64,000 nt of DNA from Rhizodiscina lignyota (GCA_010015805.1 ML978136.1:558001-622000); one strand, 5' to 3'. Counted from the first letter of the stretch, positions 24,306-37,400 are shown. The notes: generated by a model from the letters alone, not told the origin. Program-made: numbers and translations.

Positions 24306-25241
24306 TCAAGACTTCGATTTCGAATCCTTGCCAAGGATCCAATTGGATTGAAACTCTGTGAAGTCAACCATACTTCCTGGCTCGTACACTTCTTTTGTAT
24401 TCTTAGTCGTAACCTGATCCATCTTCAGCAAGCATTCCTCTACCGTCCGCATTTGGTTATCTCCCTCAAGCACTCCCCACACACTCTTTCCTACCGCCCA
24501 ACCTGACGTGTTAAACACCTCACCGCTGATCTTGCACCCTTCACTCGCTAATGCTAGGATCATCGGTACATTCCCTTCCGGCTTGTAGCGCGTCTTGAAT
24601 AGCTCCTGAACATCCTCCGAGAACCGCTGGATATGCCTCTCCATCGTCGGTGCATATGCAATCGGACTCACACAGTTGACTTTGATATTGAAGGGTGCAC
24701 CCTCCATTGCGAGCGTCTTGTTCACACCGAACAGCGCCCCCTTGCTGAAGGTGTACGTGCTGGCCGTTGGAAAGCCTAGCATCCCGTCCGAGGTAAAGTT
24801 TACTATGCGTCCATAGTTCTGGGCTTTGAAATGCGGCCAGGCGGCTTTGGCGATGCTAATTGGCGCAAGAACGTTTGCTTCGAAGCTCGCGCGAAAGTCA
24901 TCATCGGTCAGGTTCTCGAAATGCTTCCAGGGGATCGCACCGAGAATTGGGTTGACCACAGCGTCGACACGGCCGAACTTGCTCACCGTCTGTGAGATGA
25001 TCTCGGAGCCATTCACTGCGGATAGCGTGATACCGTAGGCGGAACGCCCGTCAGAAACAAGCTCTTCTACCAGATTGGCGGTTGCTTCAGCGTTGATGTC
25101 GTTGACGACCACGTTTGCGCCCCCCTCTGCTAAGGCGCGGCATATGACACGCCCAAGCTTTCCGGTACCTCCTGAAACTATCACCGTCCGATTCGTGAAG
25201 GTATCTGGCCCGCAAGGTGCCGGCATGCTTGATGCATCCAT
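24306..25241 (-). CDS. Short-chain dehydrogenase/reductase
   Basis: A 311-residue classical SDR with NAD(P)-binding Rossmann fold. VIVSGGTGKLGRVICRAL holds the T-G-x3-G-x-G nucleotide loop; VNDINAE ends strand 2, the Asp favouring NAD(H). Catalytic residues are visible: Ser in NFTSDGMLG and the Tyr-x3-Lys pair in STYTFSKGALFG; NCVSPIAYAPTM follows the active site. The sequence resembles the SDR half of peroxisomal multifunctional beta-oxidation enzymes (3R-hydroxyacyl-CoA dehydrogenase type), including SGEVFNTSGWAVGK near the C-terminus, but it lacks a second SDR domain and a hydratase domain. It ends GKDSKSKS with no clear PTS1 tripeptide. It is divergent to the FAD monooxygenase gene at 25897, so the two may share a promoter and a pathway. 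Substrate unknown. Confidence 0.88.
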   Translation of the reverse strand: MDASSMPAPCGPDTFTNRTVIVSGGTGKLGRVICRALAEGGANVVVNDINAEATANLVEELVSDGRSAYGITLSAVNGSEIISQTVSKFGRVDAVVNPILGAIPWKHFENLTDDDFRASFEANVLAPISIAKAAWPHFKAQNYGRIVNFTSDGMLGFPTASTYTFSKGALFGVNKTLAMEGAPFNIKVNCVSPIAYAPTMERHIQRFSEDVQELFKTRYKPEGNVPMILALASEGCKISGEVFNTSGWAVGKSVWGVLEGDNQMRTVEECLLKMDQVTTKNTKEVYEPGSMVDFTEFQSNWILGKDSKSKS

Positions 25242-25896
25242 ATCGGCGCTTAGAGAAAAGAGAAGCCAGGACGCGACGAGCCGCCTCCAACTGGTTCCCT
25301 GGTGTTCACTGCTACCTCAAGTACCGTACTCTTGACAATTATTCTACTTCTAACAGAACATGATTTAATAGCTGATGTTTTGCGTCAACGTCATCCCATG
25401 GGTGAAAGATGCTCCGAGTCAGATGAGAGAATGGATCCATGGATGCATCCTTTGGGCATGTTCCTGTATACACCGACGATAATGGAGTCTTAGAGGCTGC
25501 TCTGTTGGCATATCTCAATGGTCCCAAGAATGAGGGATGGATCTCGTCGAGTTGGCTGTAGATCAAGTGTTGAAGGATTCTCTTACTCGCGCCACAGTAG
25601 AATAAGGGATAGCGTAAGCTTCACTAAAGAGGAATAGCGGCACACGAGGTCTGAGCCCGCTCAGCACAACTTCGAGAGCATCTTTCTTTATATGCACATG
25701 ACATGAAGAGGTCATTGATTGCGATGATGCTCTCCGCTACTGGCTCGATAAGTATGTATCCTGCTATTCCCCGCGTGCGGGTAAATGCACAAAGCTGGAC
25801 TGCCCAGCGAAGCGGCAGTTCATTCCGAGGCATGTCAGGTATTTCTACTTCTGAAGCCATGCTTTCCAAATATACAAGTTTCCTGTAATCCTCACG
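25242..25896. promoter_or_regulatory. Divergent SDR / monooxygenase promoter
   Basis: A 655-bp spacer between two oxidoreductase genes transcribed outward, the usual setting for co-regulated pairs in fungi. No recognisable binding-site array by eye. Confidence 0.55.
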
Positions 25897-27327
25897 ATGG
25901 CTCCTATGAGCTCAGAGAGCACCAGTAGCATTAATGACTCGTCCTCCCGGCCGCTCAACGTCGCCATTATCGGCGGCGGCATCGGCGGGCTGTCTCTACT
26001 CATCGGCCTCTTGCACAATGCAAATCTGAATGTAATCAAACCACACATCTATGAAGCTGCAGCGAAGTTCTCAGAAATTGGTGCCGGAGTGGGCTTTGGA
26101 CCGAATGCTATCGAGTCAATGCGTGTCGTCTCGCCGGAGTTTCAACAACGATTCTTCGCCATGGCCACCGATGCAGACCCTGAAGTCGTTAATGGCGTCG
26201 AGGTCCCGGTCTGGAATGAGATGAGGATGGGTATGGATGGCAAGAGTGAGAAATGCCCGTTGAAAGCTGGGGATGTGATCACGAAAGTTTGCTTCAGTGC
26301 ATGGAAGAAGAATGTACATCGTGCACACTTTCTTGACGAGATGGTTTCAATGCTGCCTGGCGGAACTGGAGAGGGCTTCGTTACTTTTGGGAAGAGATGT
26401 ACTGACATCCAAGATGGTGAAGGGGGAAAAGGAGTCGTAATAAAATTTGCAGACGGGATGGAGGCGGAGGCTGATGCGGTAATAGGCTGCGACGGAGTCA
26501 AATCAAGAGTCAGACCAATTCTGTTGAGGAAAATTGGCGATGAGGAAGGAATCAACCCGCGATTCTCTGGCAAATATGCATATCGCGGCTTGATCCCGAT
26601 CGATGAGGCAGTCGCTACAATCGGAGATGTCGCGAAGCGGAGCCATATGTGGTATGGATATGATGGTCATTTTGTATGTTTTCCAGTTGACCGAGGGAAA
26701 GTGCTAAATGTAGTCGGATTTCGGACAAAGTTCGACGGGAAGTGGGAATCGCAGGACTGGGTGCTACCAGCAACGGTTGAAGAAGCACTGGAAGACTTCG
26801 TGGACTGGCCTGACAACATCAGGAAGATGGTGCAGTCGCTGCAAAAGCCGGATAAGTGGATGTTGTTCGAGCATCCTCCAGCGAAATCATACTGTGATGA
26901 AGCAGGCAAAATCTGTCTTCTCGGCGATTGTGCTCATGCAAGGTGAGACTCAAAGCCTCGGCAAAATTTGAGAAGACCTGACCGTGTCGACAGTACTCCA
27001 CATCATGGTGCCGGAGCGGGTATGGCTATAGAAGACTCTGCTGTGCTGAGTAGATTACTTGGTGCTCTTGAACAACCAGATCCTCGAGCTCTTGCCGCAG
27101 CGTTCAGGTCATACGATACGGCACGACGGGTACGAACCCAAAAGCTTGTAACAACTAGCAGGGATGCAGCTTTGCTGTACGAATTTCAGACGCCAGGCAT
27201 ACTTGATGATATAGAGAAAGTCAGAAAGAACGTGCAGGAGAGGCTGAGATGGATTTGGGACCTAGATGTCGAACAACATTGTATGGAAGCTGTGAACAGG
27301 CTGAAAGAAGAAGTCAAGTTACTGTGA
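25897..27327 (+). CDS. FAD-dependent monooxygenase, salicylate hydroxylase-like
   Basis: Group A flavoprotein aromatic hydroxylase, 459 residues from exons 25897-26942 and 26994-27327 (junction AG|T, in phase). The FAD-binding motif is VAIIGGGIGGLSLLIGLL near residue 22. The DG motif is VIGCDGVKSRVRP (about 200). The GD motif LLGDCAHA-STPHHGAGAGMA is split by the intron, confirming the splice. YRGLIPIDEA and WYGYDGHFVCFPV are typical of salicylate 1-monooxygenase-like fungal proteins. No signal peptide or transmembrane helix, so it is soluble and probably cytosolic. Members act on salicylate, other phenolics or secondary-metabolite intermediates; the exact substrate cannot be read. Paired divergently with the SDR, suggesting joint catabolism or tailoring (inference). 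Confidence 0.9.
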
Positions 27328-28044
27328 TGGTTGCTGGATACTGCAGAACAGGCCAGGGATCAGAAGAGATTTTCCAATCGCCTCGCTTGGCTGTGAACCA
27401 GTTGATAGTTCCCAACGGGTGTGGCTCCAGCGGACTTGACTCATATCCTTAAGCTGCCTTCACCTTGCTGGTTCTCAGGGCGCGCATAACCCACTTTTCT
27501 ACACTGTCTAGTAAGATGAGGATCTCAAATCTGTTCACTATTAAAGATTGCATAAATAGAAGCATGGCGAAAATGAAACCGGCCAGTTATTTGCATAGAA
27601 GCAGATGTCATTTGATGTCGCCGGTCTCTGGATAAGACTAAGCTAGAATAGGAATCGCTTACGTTACGGTACCTAGCTAGCTCCAACCCGCCCCTGTCAT
27701 CCATGCACGCCATGCAATACCAACGTCACCCATCGTGCCTTGATTCTGCTGCTTCCAATCCGAGTGCGAATTGTTCGCACATATACGCCAAATCCACTGT
27801 CTTTCGTGCAATGACGTGCGGACGAGTCCATTTACGGCTCAACGCCTGGCTTACGAGCGAGCCATGCGCTAAGTGACTGGGTTTCGCATATATGTGAATT
27901 AACCATCAGGTCCAAAGTATTCCATCTGTTGATCTACTTTGTCTCACTATTTACTTTTCTGTTGCTTTGGGTATTTTATAGATTCTATTCGTTTTGAACC
28001 ATAGACCGCGCGACTATTAGCTAGAACATTGACGTTCTACAACA
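27328..28044. other. Spacer upstream of the amylase gene
   Basis: About 0.7 kb with only short frames; probably the monooxygenase 3' untranslated region and the amylase promoter. Confidence 0.5.
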
Positions 28045-29751
28045 ATGGGGGAGAAAGGTCGGTATATCCCTTGCACATAAGTACGCCATTTCTCTTACGA
28101 ATGGGATCGCAGACACCGAACCCAGTCCCCCTAACTCCGTCCTTCTGCAAGCTTTCGAATGGAACGTGCCTCCGGATAACGCGCACTATACGCGCCTCGC
28201 GACCGCCCTACCCTCGCTCGGCTCAATCGGTATCACTGCACTATGGCTGCCTCCCGGCTGCAAGGCTGCCAGCCCTGAGGGCAACGGTTACGATATCTAC
28301 GACCTGTACGACCTCGGTGAATTCGAGCAGAAGGGGGCGCGGGCAACGAAATGGGGCAGCTTGGAGGACCTGTTCACACTGAAGGACAAGGCCGACGAGT
28401 GTGGCGTCGCGCTGTATTGGGATGCGGTGCTTAACCACAAGGCAGGAGCGGACAACACTGAGCGGTGCCGCATCGTCGAGGTAGATTCCGACGACAGGAC
28501 CAAGGAGGTCAGTGAGCCGTATGAAATCGACGCATGGTTAGGCTTTGACTTTCCGGGGCGCGGAGAGAAGTATAGCTCGCAAAAGTACCATTGGTATCAT
28601 TTCTCGGGGACAGATTACAACAACGAGAACGGGAGAAAGGCGATCTACAAGATTCTGGGTGACAACAAGGACTGGAGTTCCAGCGTGGATAAGGAACAGG
28701 GCAATGCGGATTACATGATGTTTGCGGACATCGACTACTCGCATCCCGAGACACAACAAGATGTTAAGGACTGGGGAGTTTGGATCACGAAGAAGTTGGG
28801 GTTGAAAGGCTTCAGATTGGATGCTGTTCAACATTTCTCGGAGAGATTCACATCCGAGTGGGTAGACTTGGTGCGGAAAGAATGTTCAGAAGATATTTTC
28901 TTCGTCGGTGAATTTTGGGATGGGAATAGACAGTCCCTCATGGATTGGCTGGATAAAATGGGGAGGACGTTTAGTCTCTACGACGCGCCACTTCTGAACA
29001 ACTTTAGCAGCATTTCGACGGCCGAGAAAGCCGACTTGAGGAAGGTATTTGATGGTAGTTTGGTGCAACAGGAGCCCGTGAATGCAGTGACGGTGGTCAT
29101 GAACCACGATACGCAGTATGAACTCCTGTGCCTCAATCTCAAAGCTTTGCGAGATACTGATGGAAACGCAGGCCTGGCCAAACCGTGGAAACGCCGGTCG
29201 AGGGCTTCTTCAAGCCCTTGGCATATTCGCTTATCCTCCTGCGGCAGGAAGGATATCCATCCGTTTTCTACGGCGACCTGTATGGCACGCAAGGCAAGCA
29301 TGCCGAGCCGCCTTCATGCGGTGGCAAACTTGCAGATATAATCCTCGCGCGCTCGCTTTATGCCTTCGGCGAGCAGGACAACTATTTTGACGAGGCAAAT
29401 TGCATAGGCTGGGTACGCCGGGGGACGCACGATAGGCCATCCGGTCTGGCTTGCGTGATGAGCAATGCAGACCCGGGCCAGAAAAAGATGGTCGTGGGTA
29501 AAGAACACAAGGGAGAGATATGGACTGACGTGCTTGGCTGGGAGACGGGAGAGGTAGAGATTGATGATGAAGGGTGAGACTGGTCTTCCAAAAATTTGCT
29601 TGTCTGGTAGAGTGACAGTGCTAACTCTATCATATCCAGATGCGGACTGTTCCCATGCCCTGGGGTGTCGGTCAGTATCTGGGTAAACAAAACCGCCGAC
29701 GGTCGCGACAGATTTCCCGTAAACTTTGATAGTGACATCTATGCCAAGTAG
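28045..29751 (+). CDS. Intracellular GH13 alpha-amylase
   Basis: Glycoside hydrolase family 13 enzyme of the cytosolic fungal type (GH13_5-like), cutting internal alpha-1,4 bonds of glycogen or maltodextrins, or helping make cell-wall alpha-glucan. Exons 28045-28057 (a 13-nt first exon), 28113-29115, 29172-29573 and 29640-29751 give 509 residues, all junctions in phase. The start MGEKDTEPSPPNSVLLQAFE crosses the first junction. There is no signal peptide. Conserved regions: I, DAVLNH; II, GFRLDAVQH (nucleophile Asp, about 240); III, FFVGEFWD (acid/base Glu, about 271); IV, VMNHDTQ (third Asp, about 337), with Met where most members have Asp before NHD. VFYGDLYG and a C-terminal beta domain ending IYAK follow. 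No starch-binding domain. Confidence 0.92.
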
Positions 29752-31497
29752 TAAGGTCTGCTGGATTAGGATCTGCTTTAATAAAGGATGTTTGGAGACT
29801 GTTGATGGAATGCGCAGCGTCTCTTAGTTTTGTCGTATGACGGTTGATAAAGGCGCTATATATAGAGATTCGTGACGAACGGAATAGACTTAAGATCCCA
29901 TTTGAATCTCTAGTCTCATCTGGATTACTTTACCAAACCAGGCAATGATCCTGTCTCAGAGCTGGAGGACAACCAAGTTTGAACGGGTGTTCTACTAGTA
30001 ACTGAACCCAGGTGCCCCATAGAGCTAGTCTCTACTCTGAGGTGGGAGTAGCATAGCAGGTACTGAGAACCCCATTTTGCTGTGAGAAGCTGCGCATGCA
30101 ACACGAAGTGAGCAATGCACTTTGGATGGAGTGAGAGGGCCTTGGCGAACAGGCAGACAAGCACGATAAGCCAAAAGGACAGCATAGAAGATACACGGAG
30201 CTTCTGACACGATAGCAATAAGCTTCGAGCATTCACCGCCTTCACAGCCACAAGCCAGGGGCTTCGTCTCCCTGTTTGTATTTCTTGTACGGAGTAGCAA
30301 GATTCTTCCGAGAGCGAGGATCTTAGGGCAGAGTGGGTATAGTACGATCTAATTGGGAATAGTGCGAACGGCAGGACGGGAGACGGGATTCCAAATTGCA
30401 CATGCGCTCGAAATGACCTTGACGCGTCGACGCATCTCGACGATTATGGCGAGACTGGCCAGAAAGAGCAATGGTGAAGCTATTCAGCCGCACAGCTGCA
30501 ACCACTCTTGACACGCCTTGGCCTCGGTCCTCCTGCTTTCCCCCTCTCTCGCCTAAGCTTGACGAGTGCTGGCTCCAATTCGTGCAGCAAGCCGACTGGC
30601 CTCGACCTCAAAGACCAAATCATCCCTTGCCAACATGATCTTTGCGATGCCGTATTCTGAAAAGCCATATCCAGCGGACCGATGCCAACCTGGATACGGG
30701 TCGTATCTCAGCCTCACCTGATGGCGAACCTACAGATAAGGCGCATGCGCTTCAACGCCAGTGAAGCTTCGCTTAGAGGGCTGAAAAGCTTGACTATACT
30801 ACGACCGTTCGCAGCCCAAGCCATTGGCCAGGAAAGCAGCGCTGCATGCTGCCTTACAGCCACGGGGCTCCTCTAACCCTTCCCTTATGTCGCTTCTGAT
30901 GCAGTTGATCTAAATGCATACATTTTTGAATGCAATAGGACGTCATGTACCTTGGGCCTGCTTGAGGACGGCAACCGCTGAGAGCGGTCAAGAGTCGAGA
31001 CCCGGCTCATGAACTGCTTGAAGCTGGAGCACTTGGAGGAAATGCTAACTCATGATAGGAAGACACATTTCGAGCCGTTCCTTATCTGTCGACAGCGGAA
31101 CATCAAGGTAGCCACTACAATGGCGCATACCACTCATTGAGCTATGATGTGGCGCAATCTAGGCATCCCAATTGCCTCGTTTGAATGTCTTGGAAGACGC
31201 CGTCAATTCTTCGTACACGCCCATTCTGAAAATCTGAGGCGGCGGCTGCTCTCAAATGGCCTTCAGACATCCTAGTTTTCTTCGTAGATTTCAGCCTTTC
31301 AATCCAGCTCAGTTTTTGTCTTCAGCTCTTCTATCAACGAGGTGCATTGACTTGTTCTTTTGTCTGAGTGCGTTGCACGATATAAGTATAGTCTTAGGAA
31401 CGAAGCTAATCTCATGATCTTGCAATAACCTATCACTTTCAAATACTCTCAATTCCACTATACCCTGAAGTGTCTTTCTGACAGTCATCGTTTGACA
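29752..31497. other. 1.7-kb gap before the Hint gene
   Basis: No supportable gene. The 3' part (31370-31497) contains a TATA-like tataagtata and the probable Hint-gene promoter and leader. Frames on the minus strand around 29925-30401 lack signatures. Confidence 0.5.
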
Positions 31498-34400
31498 ATG
31501 GCCACAGACACGGTACCGCAGACTGGGATACCGCAGACTGGTGTGTCAAGGGTATACGCCGGAATTGGTCCACTCTACCGTATCGCCAATACATCGGAGA
31601 ACAACAACATGCAGGACCAAGTTCATGCGTTCTGTACTGCGATGCAGTCAGTTCCTGTGATTGATGATGGAGCGTACGCGGATAAACTCATACAGGCCGT
31701 GAAGAATTCAACACCTGTAACTGCAATCTCCAAGTATTTCAACGACGTGCAAGACGTCGGACAGACGGATAACAAATTCGATGGCATTGATTGTGGTTCA
31801 ACCATAAACGATTTGGCAGTAGCGAGCACGGCATATGCCCTTTCCGGCGTCACGGACTACAACTTCAATAACGGAATCGACGGGGTAAGGCAGTCCTTTG
31901 ATGGAGCTGCAACACTTGCTAAATTCCTACAGCCCGGTGCACTAGATATGCTGAAGCGCTGCATCACTACGTTGATGCCCGCCATGTACGGCGATCACAT
32001 CAATCAGTGAGTCAGGGCGGTTAGAAATTTGCACCATCGGCTAACTGTAGCAGGCAGCTGGCAAAACTCGGGCAATCAGATCTTCGGGCTTTATCTTCCT
32101 CGCCTAGCTCTGATTTCATAAACGCATATCAGTCAGAGCTGGAGAATCCCAGTGAGCTCTAACGCCGTTGGAAATATAACTTGCACTCACGTTGAAAAGC
32201 ATTCGCCCATTTGGTGAAAATCTATGACGACGCACACAATGGAGGCAATTACGCCCTGAATCTCCTCTTCGCAAACGCGTATCTTCACTATGGCCCTGGA
32301 TTTACAATGTCTTCGAACGTCGATCTAGTGGTTTCTGAGGTCACTCATTGGACCGATATCATCAACAACTGGGTCGAGCAGATGCACGAAGACCAGCAAA
32401 GCCTTCAGGCCGCCAGACCCAATGCTCTGCCGCAGGAATTCGTCCCTCACATCTCATCGGTGTGCGGGCTGAACGGCTACCCAGACGCGCAGGCAACCGA
32501 CCTTGTGACCGCAGTGAGTCAACAGATCCATCCAGAGCTGGATGAATGGAAACTGGGACAAGAGATTCAATATTACCAGACACTGGGGCAGAAGATCATG
32601 GGGGGTTGGGAAGGGAAGAACCAATCGTTCGTGAATGTAGCGAGTACGTCCGTCCAAGCGAATTGGCCCAGTTCCGTCCCACCCTTCGATGAGGCCGACA
32701 ACCCCGGAACGAGTGTCATTAAGACAATGTATCATTATGGTGACGATGCGATGGCATTCGTCAATGCGAACAGGTCTTATAGCTTCCTCGCCAACGAACA
32801 ATCCGGTGACAGAACGAACGTGGTAACTCAGAACGTGGGCATTTTTGGCTCATGTTTCAAGCCTGGCACCAAGGTCCTGACCATTGGAGGAGAGGTCAAC
32901 ATCGAGGACCTGTACGAGAATCTGGAGATTCTCACACGAGGCGGCGACGTGCCTCAGATTGGGATATGTTCCGACGAAAAGGTCATGGTTTCGACGGCTA
33001 GCAGTACAGGGAGCCCCACACATCTCTTCGGATTTAATGATGAATCTCCCTTCTTCACCGCTGGCCATGTGTTCCACACGACTACCGGACTGAGAGCGAT
33101 CTCTCCGCACATAGCAAGAATGGAAAACCCTTGGGTTCAAGTGGGAGAGCTAAGGAAAGGACACACACTTCTACGAACCACCAATGGCAAGACCTATGAG
33201 CAAATTACAATAAGGGCATTCACTGTGTCCCAGGCAGACTGTGACCATGTCTACGGAGTGCATCTTCGCGAAGGCATGCGCAGTTATCACGCCAACGGGT
33301 TCTTGGTTCACCTGAACTACCCTGAGATCACCTTGAAGAGTATCTCAAGGACTTTGCTCACGATACCGTCGAAGGAGAGAATGGGCATGCTATCATGTGT
33401 GCACAATCTCAAGCCATTGTTCGAGCGATTCGGCATCGAAGCGATCTCAGACCTTGTAAACCGCGAGCTCGCTCATCTCAGCACCCTTCCTCCAGCGGCG
33501 CTGAAAACCAGACCTCAGATTTCGAAAACTGGAGGTCTACAGCATGTCACGCGATCTTGGGCGCTGAGGGACACGCGATCGAAACGCGCGGATGGCTTCA
33601 AAGGAGATTTACCAGAGCTTGACGTCTATCAAGGCGTGGTGTACGTCGAATCGAAATACTGCCCAAATGCTCAGATCAAAGAAAACACAATCATCTGGAG
33701 TCGCGATGTTGCCAACGGGACCTGGGAGCATGGATTTGTCAAGTTCGAGAGAGATCTCCTGTTGGGGCATGGCGCAGTTACGTACGGAACAGAAGATGCA
33801 TCCCCCAATGTGCGACATATCGCGAACGTCAGGCGATTCATCGCTGAGCCAAGAGCACGGCGGCCACCTAAGCCCTTGAAGCAGAAGGCGCAAAGTTTCG
33901 CTTCAATCAAGGCTGCCACCAATTCGAAGGAACGCGCAGCACATGTCGCTAGTGCTATCGAACAACTTGACAAGCCGGCTACCACCAGTGGCAATGGGCA
34001 TGCGAAGCCTGTAGTCAAGGTTACGGAGCCTCAGCAGCCAAGTTCTTCTGACCCTCAAAGGGCCGCAACTTCACCTAGCGACGACGATAACGACGACAGC
34101 ACAGCATCCTTCACCCTCATGGACCCGTATAATCTTTCTTACGATACAAGTGATTGGGTTGACGGCCAGGCAACAGCGAAGACGCCTGCAGCTTATCTTC
34201 AAATCTACACTGCGAACGAAAATACGTCACAGCATTTCACATGCAGGATTCCCGATCTCGACACTTTGAGGGACAAAGTATGTGAGAAGCTGCAATCCGA
34301 TCAGAGTATCAAATTGGAAACTGTACCAAACCTGTATGATTGCTTCAACCTCGTGAACGACGACCAGACGGCCAGCTTCTACTTCACTATGAAGTACGCT

Positions 34401-37400
34401 AGCATCATAGCTTCTGCTGCGGACAACTATGATGACAAGAACCCAAAGTATTCGAATCTCACATTCAAGAACCTTGGACTCGACCTGCAGCTTCCGTTCA
34501 TCTTTTCTTCCATGCGCCTTACGCTGAACTGGGATGGTTCGGCGATGAGTGGAATCATTCGGGAGTTTGATCCCACGATGCTGGACGATGATGGGAAGAG
34601 GCATTTTGTGCAAGGCTCCGTTGCCGACGAGGACGTTCCCGCGGAAGTCGTTCGTGCCTTCGTCTCCAAGAACACGGTTGGAAACCAACCAGAAGCTCCG
34701 CTGGCATTGAAGAATTCTGCTCATCTTCCGCCAAAGGCGCCCGCCGTTGCCATGGTGGAGACTGCCGCAAACAGCCTTCCCGACAACTACTCGGATGGCG
34801 CGAAGGAGCTGTCTACTCTTCCGCTTGATAATTCTCAGCTTTCGCAAGATTCGAACTTTTTGCTGTATCTTGCTGCTAAATTCCAAATGAAAGTTGACGA
34901 CCTCAAGACCTTCACTGACGGTGTTAGGCCAATCGAAGGCATGACCAAGGGCCAGCTTCCCGCGGAGCTTGCATCGAATCTCCCTGGTAATCTCGCGACC
35001 TGGCTTCAGGAGGAATACATTCCAGCTTTTATCTCGACGAAAATTATCTCACTAGATCCTTCGGTAAAAGCTGCCTGGAGAATCAACTTTAGCGACATAG
35101 AAACAGGGAAAGTCACCCACTGGTTCAACGGCAAGGGCAAGGGTTGTCTCAGTCAGGTTCCGGAATATACGCAACTGAATGAACTGATGTCGACGTATGC
35201 CACACTTCAAGAGTTCCCACGCATTCAGGACTACCTGAGCGACACAGAACCTGACCCTGTAACCAAAAAAGTTGGTGGCGAGAAGTGGGCTGAGGCTCTA
35301 TACAACTCCCAAGGGAGGAGCTTTGCTCTTGCAGCGATGGCAAATACTACCAATGTTTCAGTAAGTATACTTCCGGAGGTTTATGTATCAGTGACTCATT
35401 GCGATCTAGGGCACGTCAAGAATGCAAGTCATTTGCAACGGTATGTTCGATTCTCTAAACTTCCGGTTAGCATGAAAGGGGGCTAACTAAAGACAGTGTT
35501 GAATACCTTGTCACCAATATATGCAAAGTCGATACAGACTTCACAGACCGCTACTGGTGAAAACAAGGCAGTGACACCGACCGTAAGTTTGTACACTGCG
35601 GTAGCGAGTATTGTTTAACATCAACAGAATCTCCTTCCTAACGATGATAAGCCATACGCCCTGCGTATTGTCGAGGCATTGAAAGCATACAAAGCATCGG
35701 GCTTCCATGCGAGATACATTGGCCTCCAAGACGATACTAACTCCGAGCTCGAGTATCAGTTCTTGAACGACTCGGTGCAAAGCCTCTGGACTGAGCTCCT
35801 ATCGACCGCACCTGGAACGCTTGGAGGAGACCTTGCAAACAGTCTGCAGCAAGATGCTCAAGATTTGGTGACAGAGATGGGCGTCGACGAAAATGAATCA
35901 GCTGCCAATAAGGCGTAAGTAGCTCCCTCCCAGCAAAAGCGAGTGGCACAGATTTCTCAGGCTGCGTTCTTAGTGCGACGATGGCGGCTATTGCCTCAAA
36001 TCTCATTAGAGGGATTGCAGAGGCCTCAAAAGTCATCGGTCCCGCAGTCAAGGGCTTAGCGAAATCATTTCAAGCCGTCCAAACGGCTCTGGATAAGCTG
36101 GAACCCAAAATGGCCAAGATTGGGAAAATTATGGGGCCATGTATGGTCGTTCTAACGGTAGGTCAGCTTTGAATGACACGGAAATCCACACATTCAGCTA
36201 ATGTTTATGCGAAGGCGGCAATGTTTGTATACGCTGCAGTTGGCGCATATCGAGACTGGAGCAATTTGACTCCCACTGAGCGAGCTGTGCTTATTCTCTC
36301 CACGATTCAAACGACCCTACAAACCTTTCAGGATGGGGCAGAAGCTCTGAAGCCTGCCTGGAAGTGGCTGTTCCCAGACAAAGCCCCAGATGTCAGCATT
36401 GCACAGCGAGATGCCTCTTGCGCATCCGCCGAGGAAAATACCCAAACTCGACTGCCGGAAGTTTCTCAGAACTCTCGAAATATTGGCTTACTTACCGATG
36501 AAGAGCTTAATGACAACGCTTCCGCTCTTCCTGGCGGCATTGCCGATGATGAGGCGATGGCTAATCAAGTTGGTGATGACATGGTAGGGGCTGTTGATGG
36601 CGCTGTTAAAGACGGCGTCGAAGTCGCTATTGGCGAAGCAAGTGTGGAGGTGGCCGGATCCATAACGTCAAAGCTCAGCACCATGTTCGCATATTCCACA
36701 CAGGCTGTGAAAGGCCTTCTAGTGGTAGTGGGAGTTGCGGTGACGATTGCAAGTGCTATCAGTCTCGCCCAAAATTGGTCGGACATGGACACCATAGAGC
36801 GCCGGCTCAACATCGCCAACGTGGCAGTGATGGGTATTGCTGCTGTTGCTCCAATACTGTCCGCTGCAATCGAAGCCGGTTGCGTGGCGGCCGGAATAGC
36901 AATTACAGAAGGAACTGTTGCTGCGGGACTGATAGCTGCTTGCTCCTGGGCCGGTCCCCTAATGCTAATTGCGGGTGTAGTGATCGCTTTCCTCATGATG
37001 TTCCACCAGTCCTCGCCAGACCCACCGCCATCTGCACCAGAACAGTGGATACAGGATGTTGGACAGGGATACACCGATGGACTTACGCCGCCTCCAACAT
37101 CGCAATTAACGTGGACTCTAGGTCCTCTGCAAGAACAAGCAACTGTGCAGACGCTTACTGTCACTGGAAAGAACACATCCAGCGACAAAATCACACTGGC
37201 AGACATCGAGATTAAATTCCCAGCGGGCGGCTCGCCGGGCATGCTCTACTCGGAAATGACATTTGCTGCGACCTCCAGCGGCACCGCCGCAACCACTCCT
37301 GGACAAGTCAGTGTAAGCAACACCACAGCAGAGACTCCGGATGTGCAGCTTGCCACCACCAGCGAAGTGGTGGGTAGTGTTGCAGGTACGGCGGCGATAA

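Noticed and set aside
32851-33317. A true splicing intein inserted in a host enzyme
   Set aside because: There is no homing endonuclease, the flanks do not form a known host protein, and the last residues do not fit standard Asn cyclisation with a +1 nucleophile.
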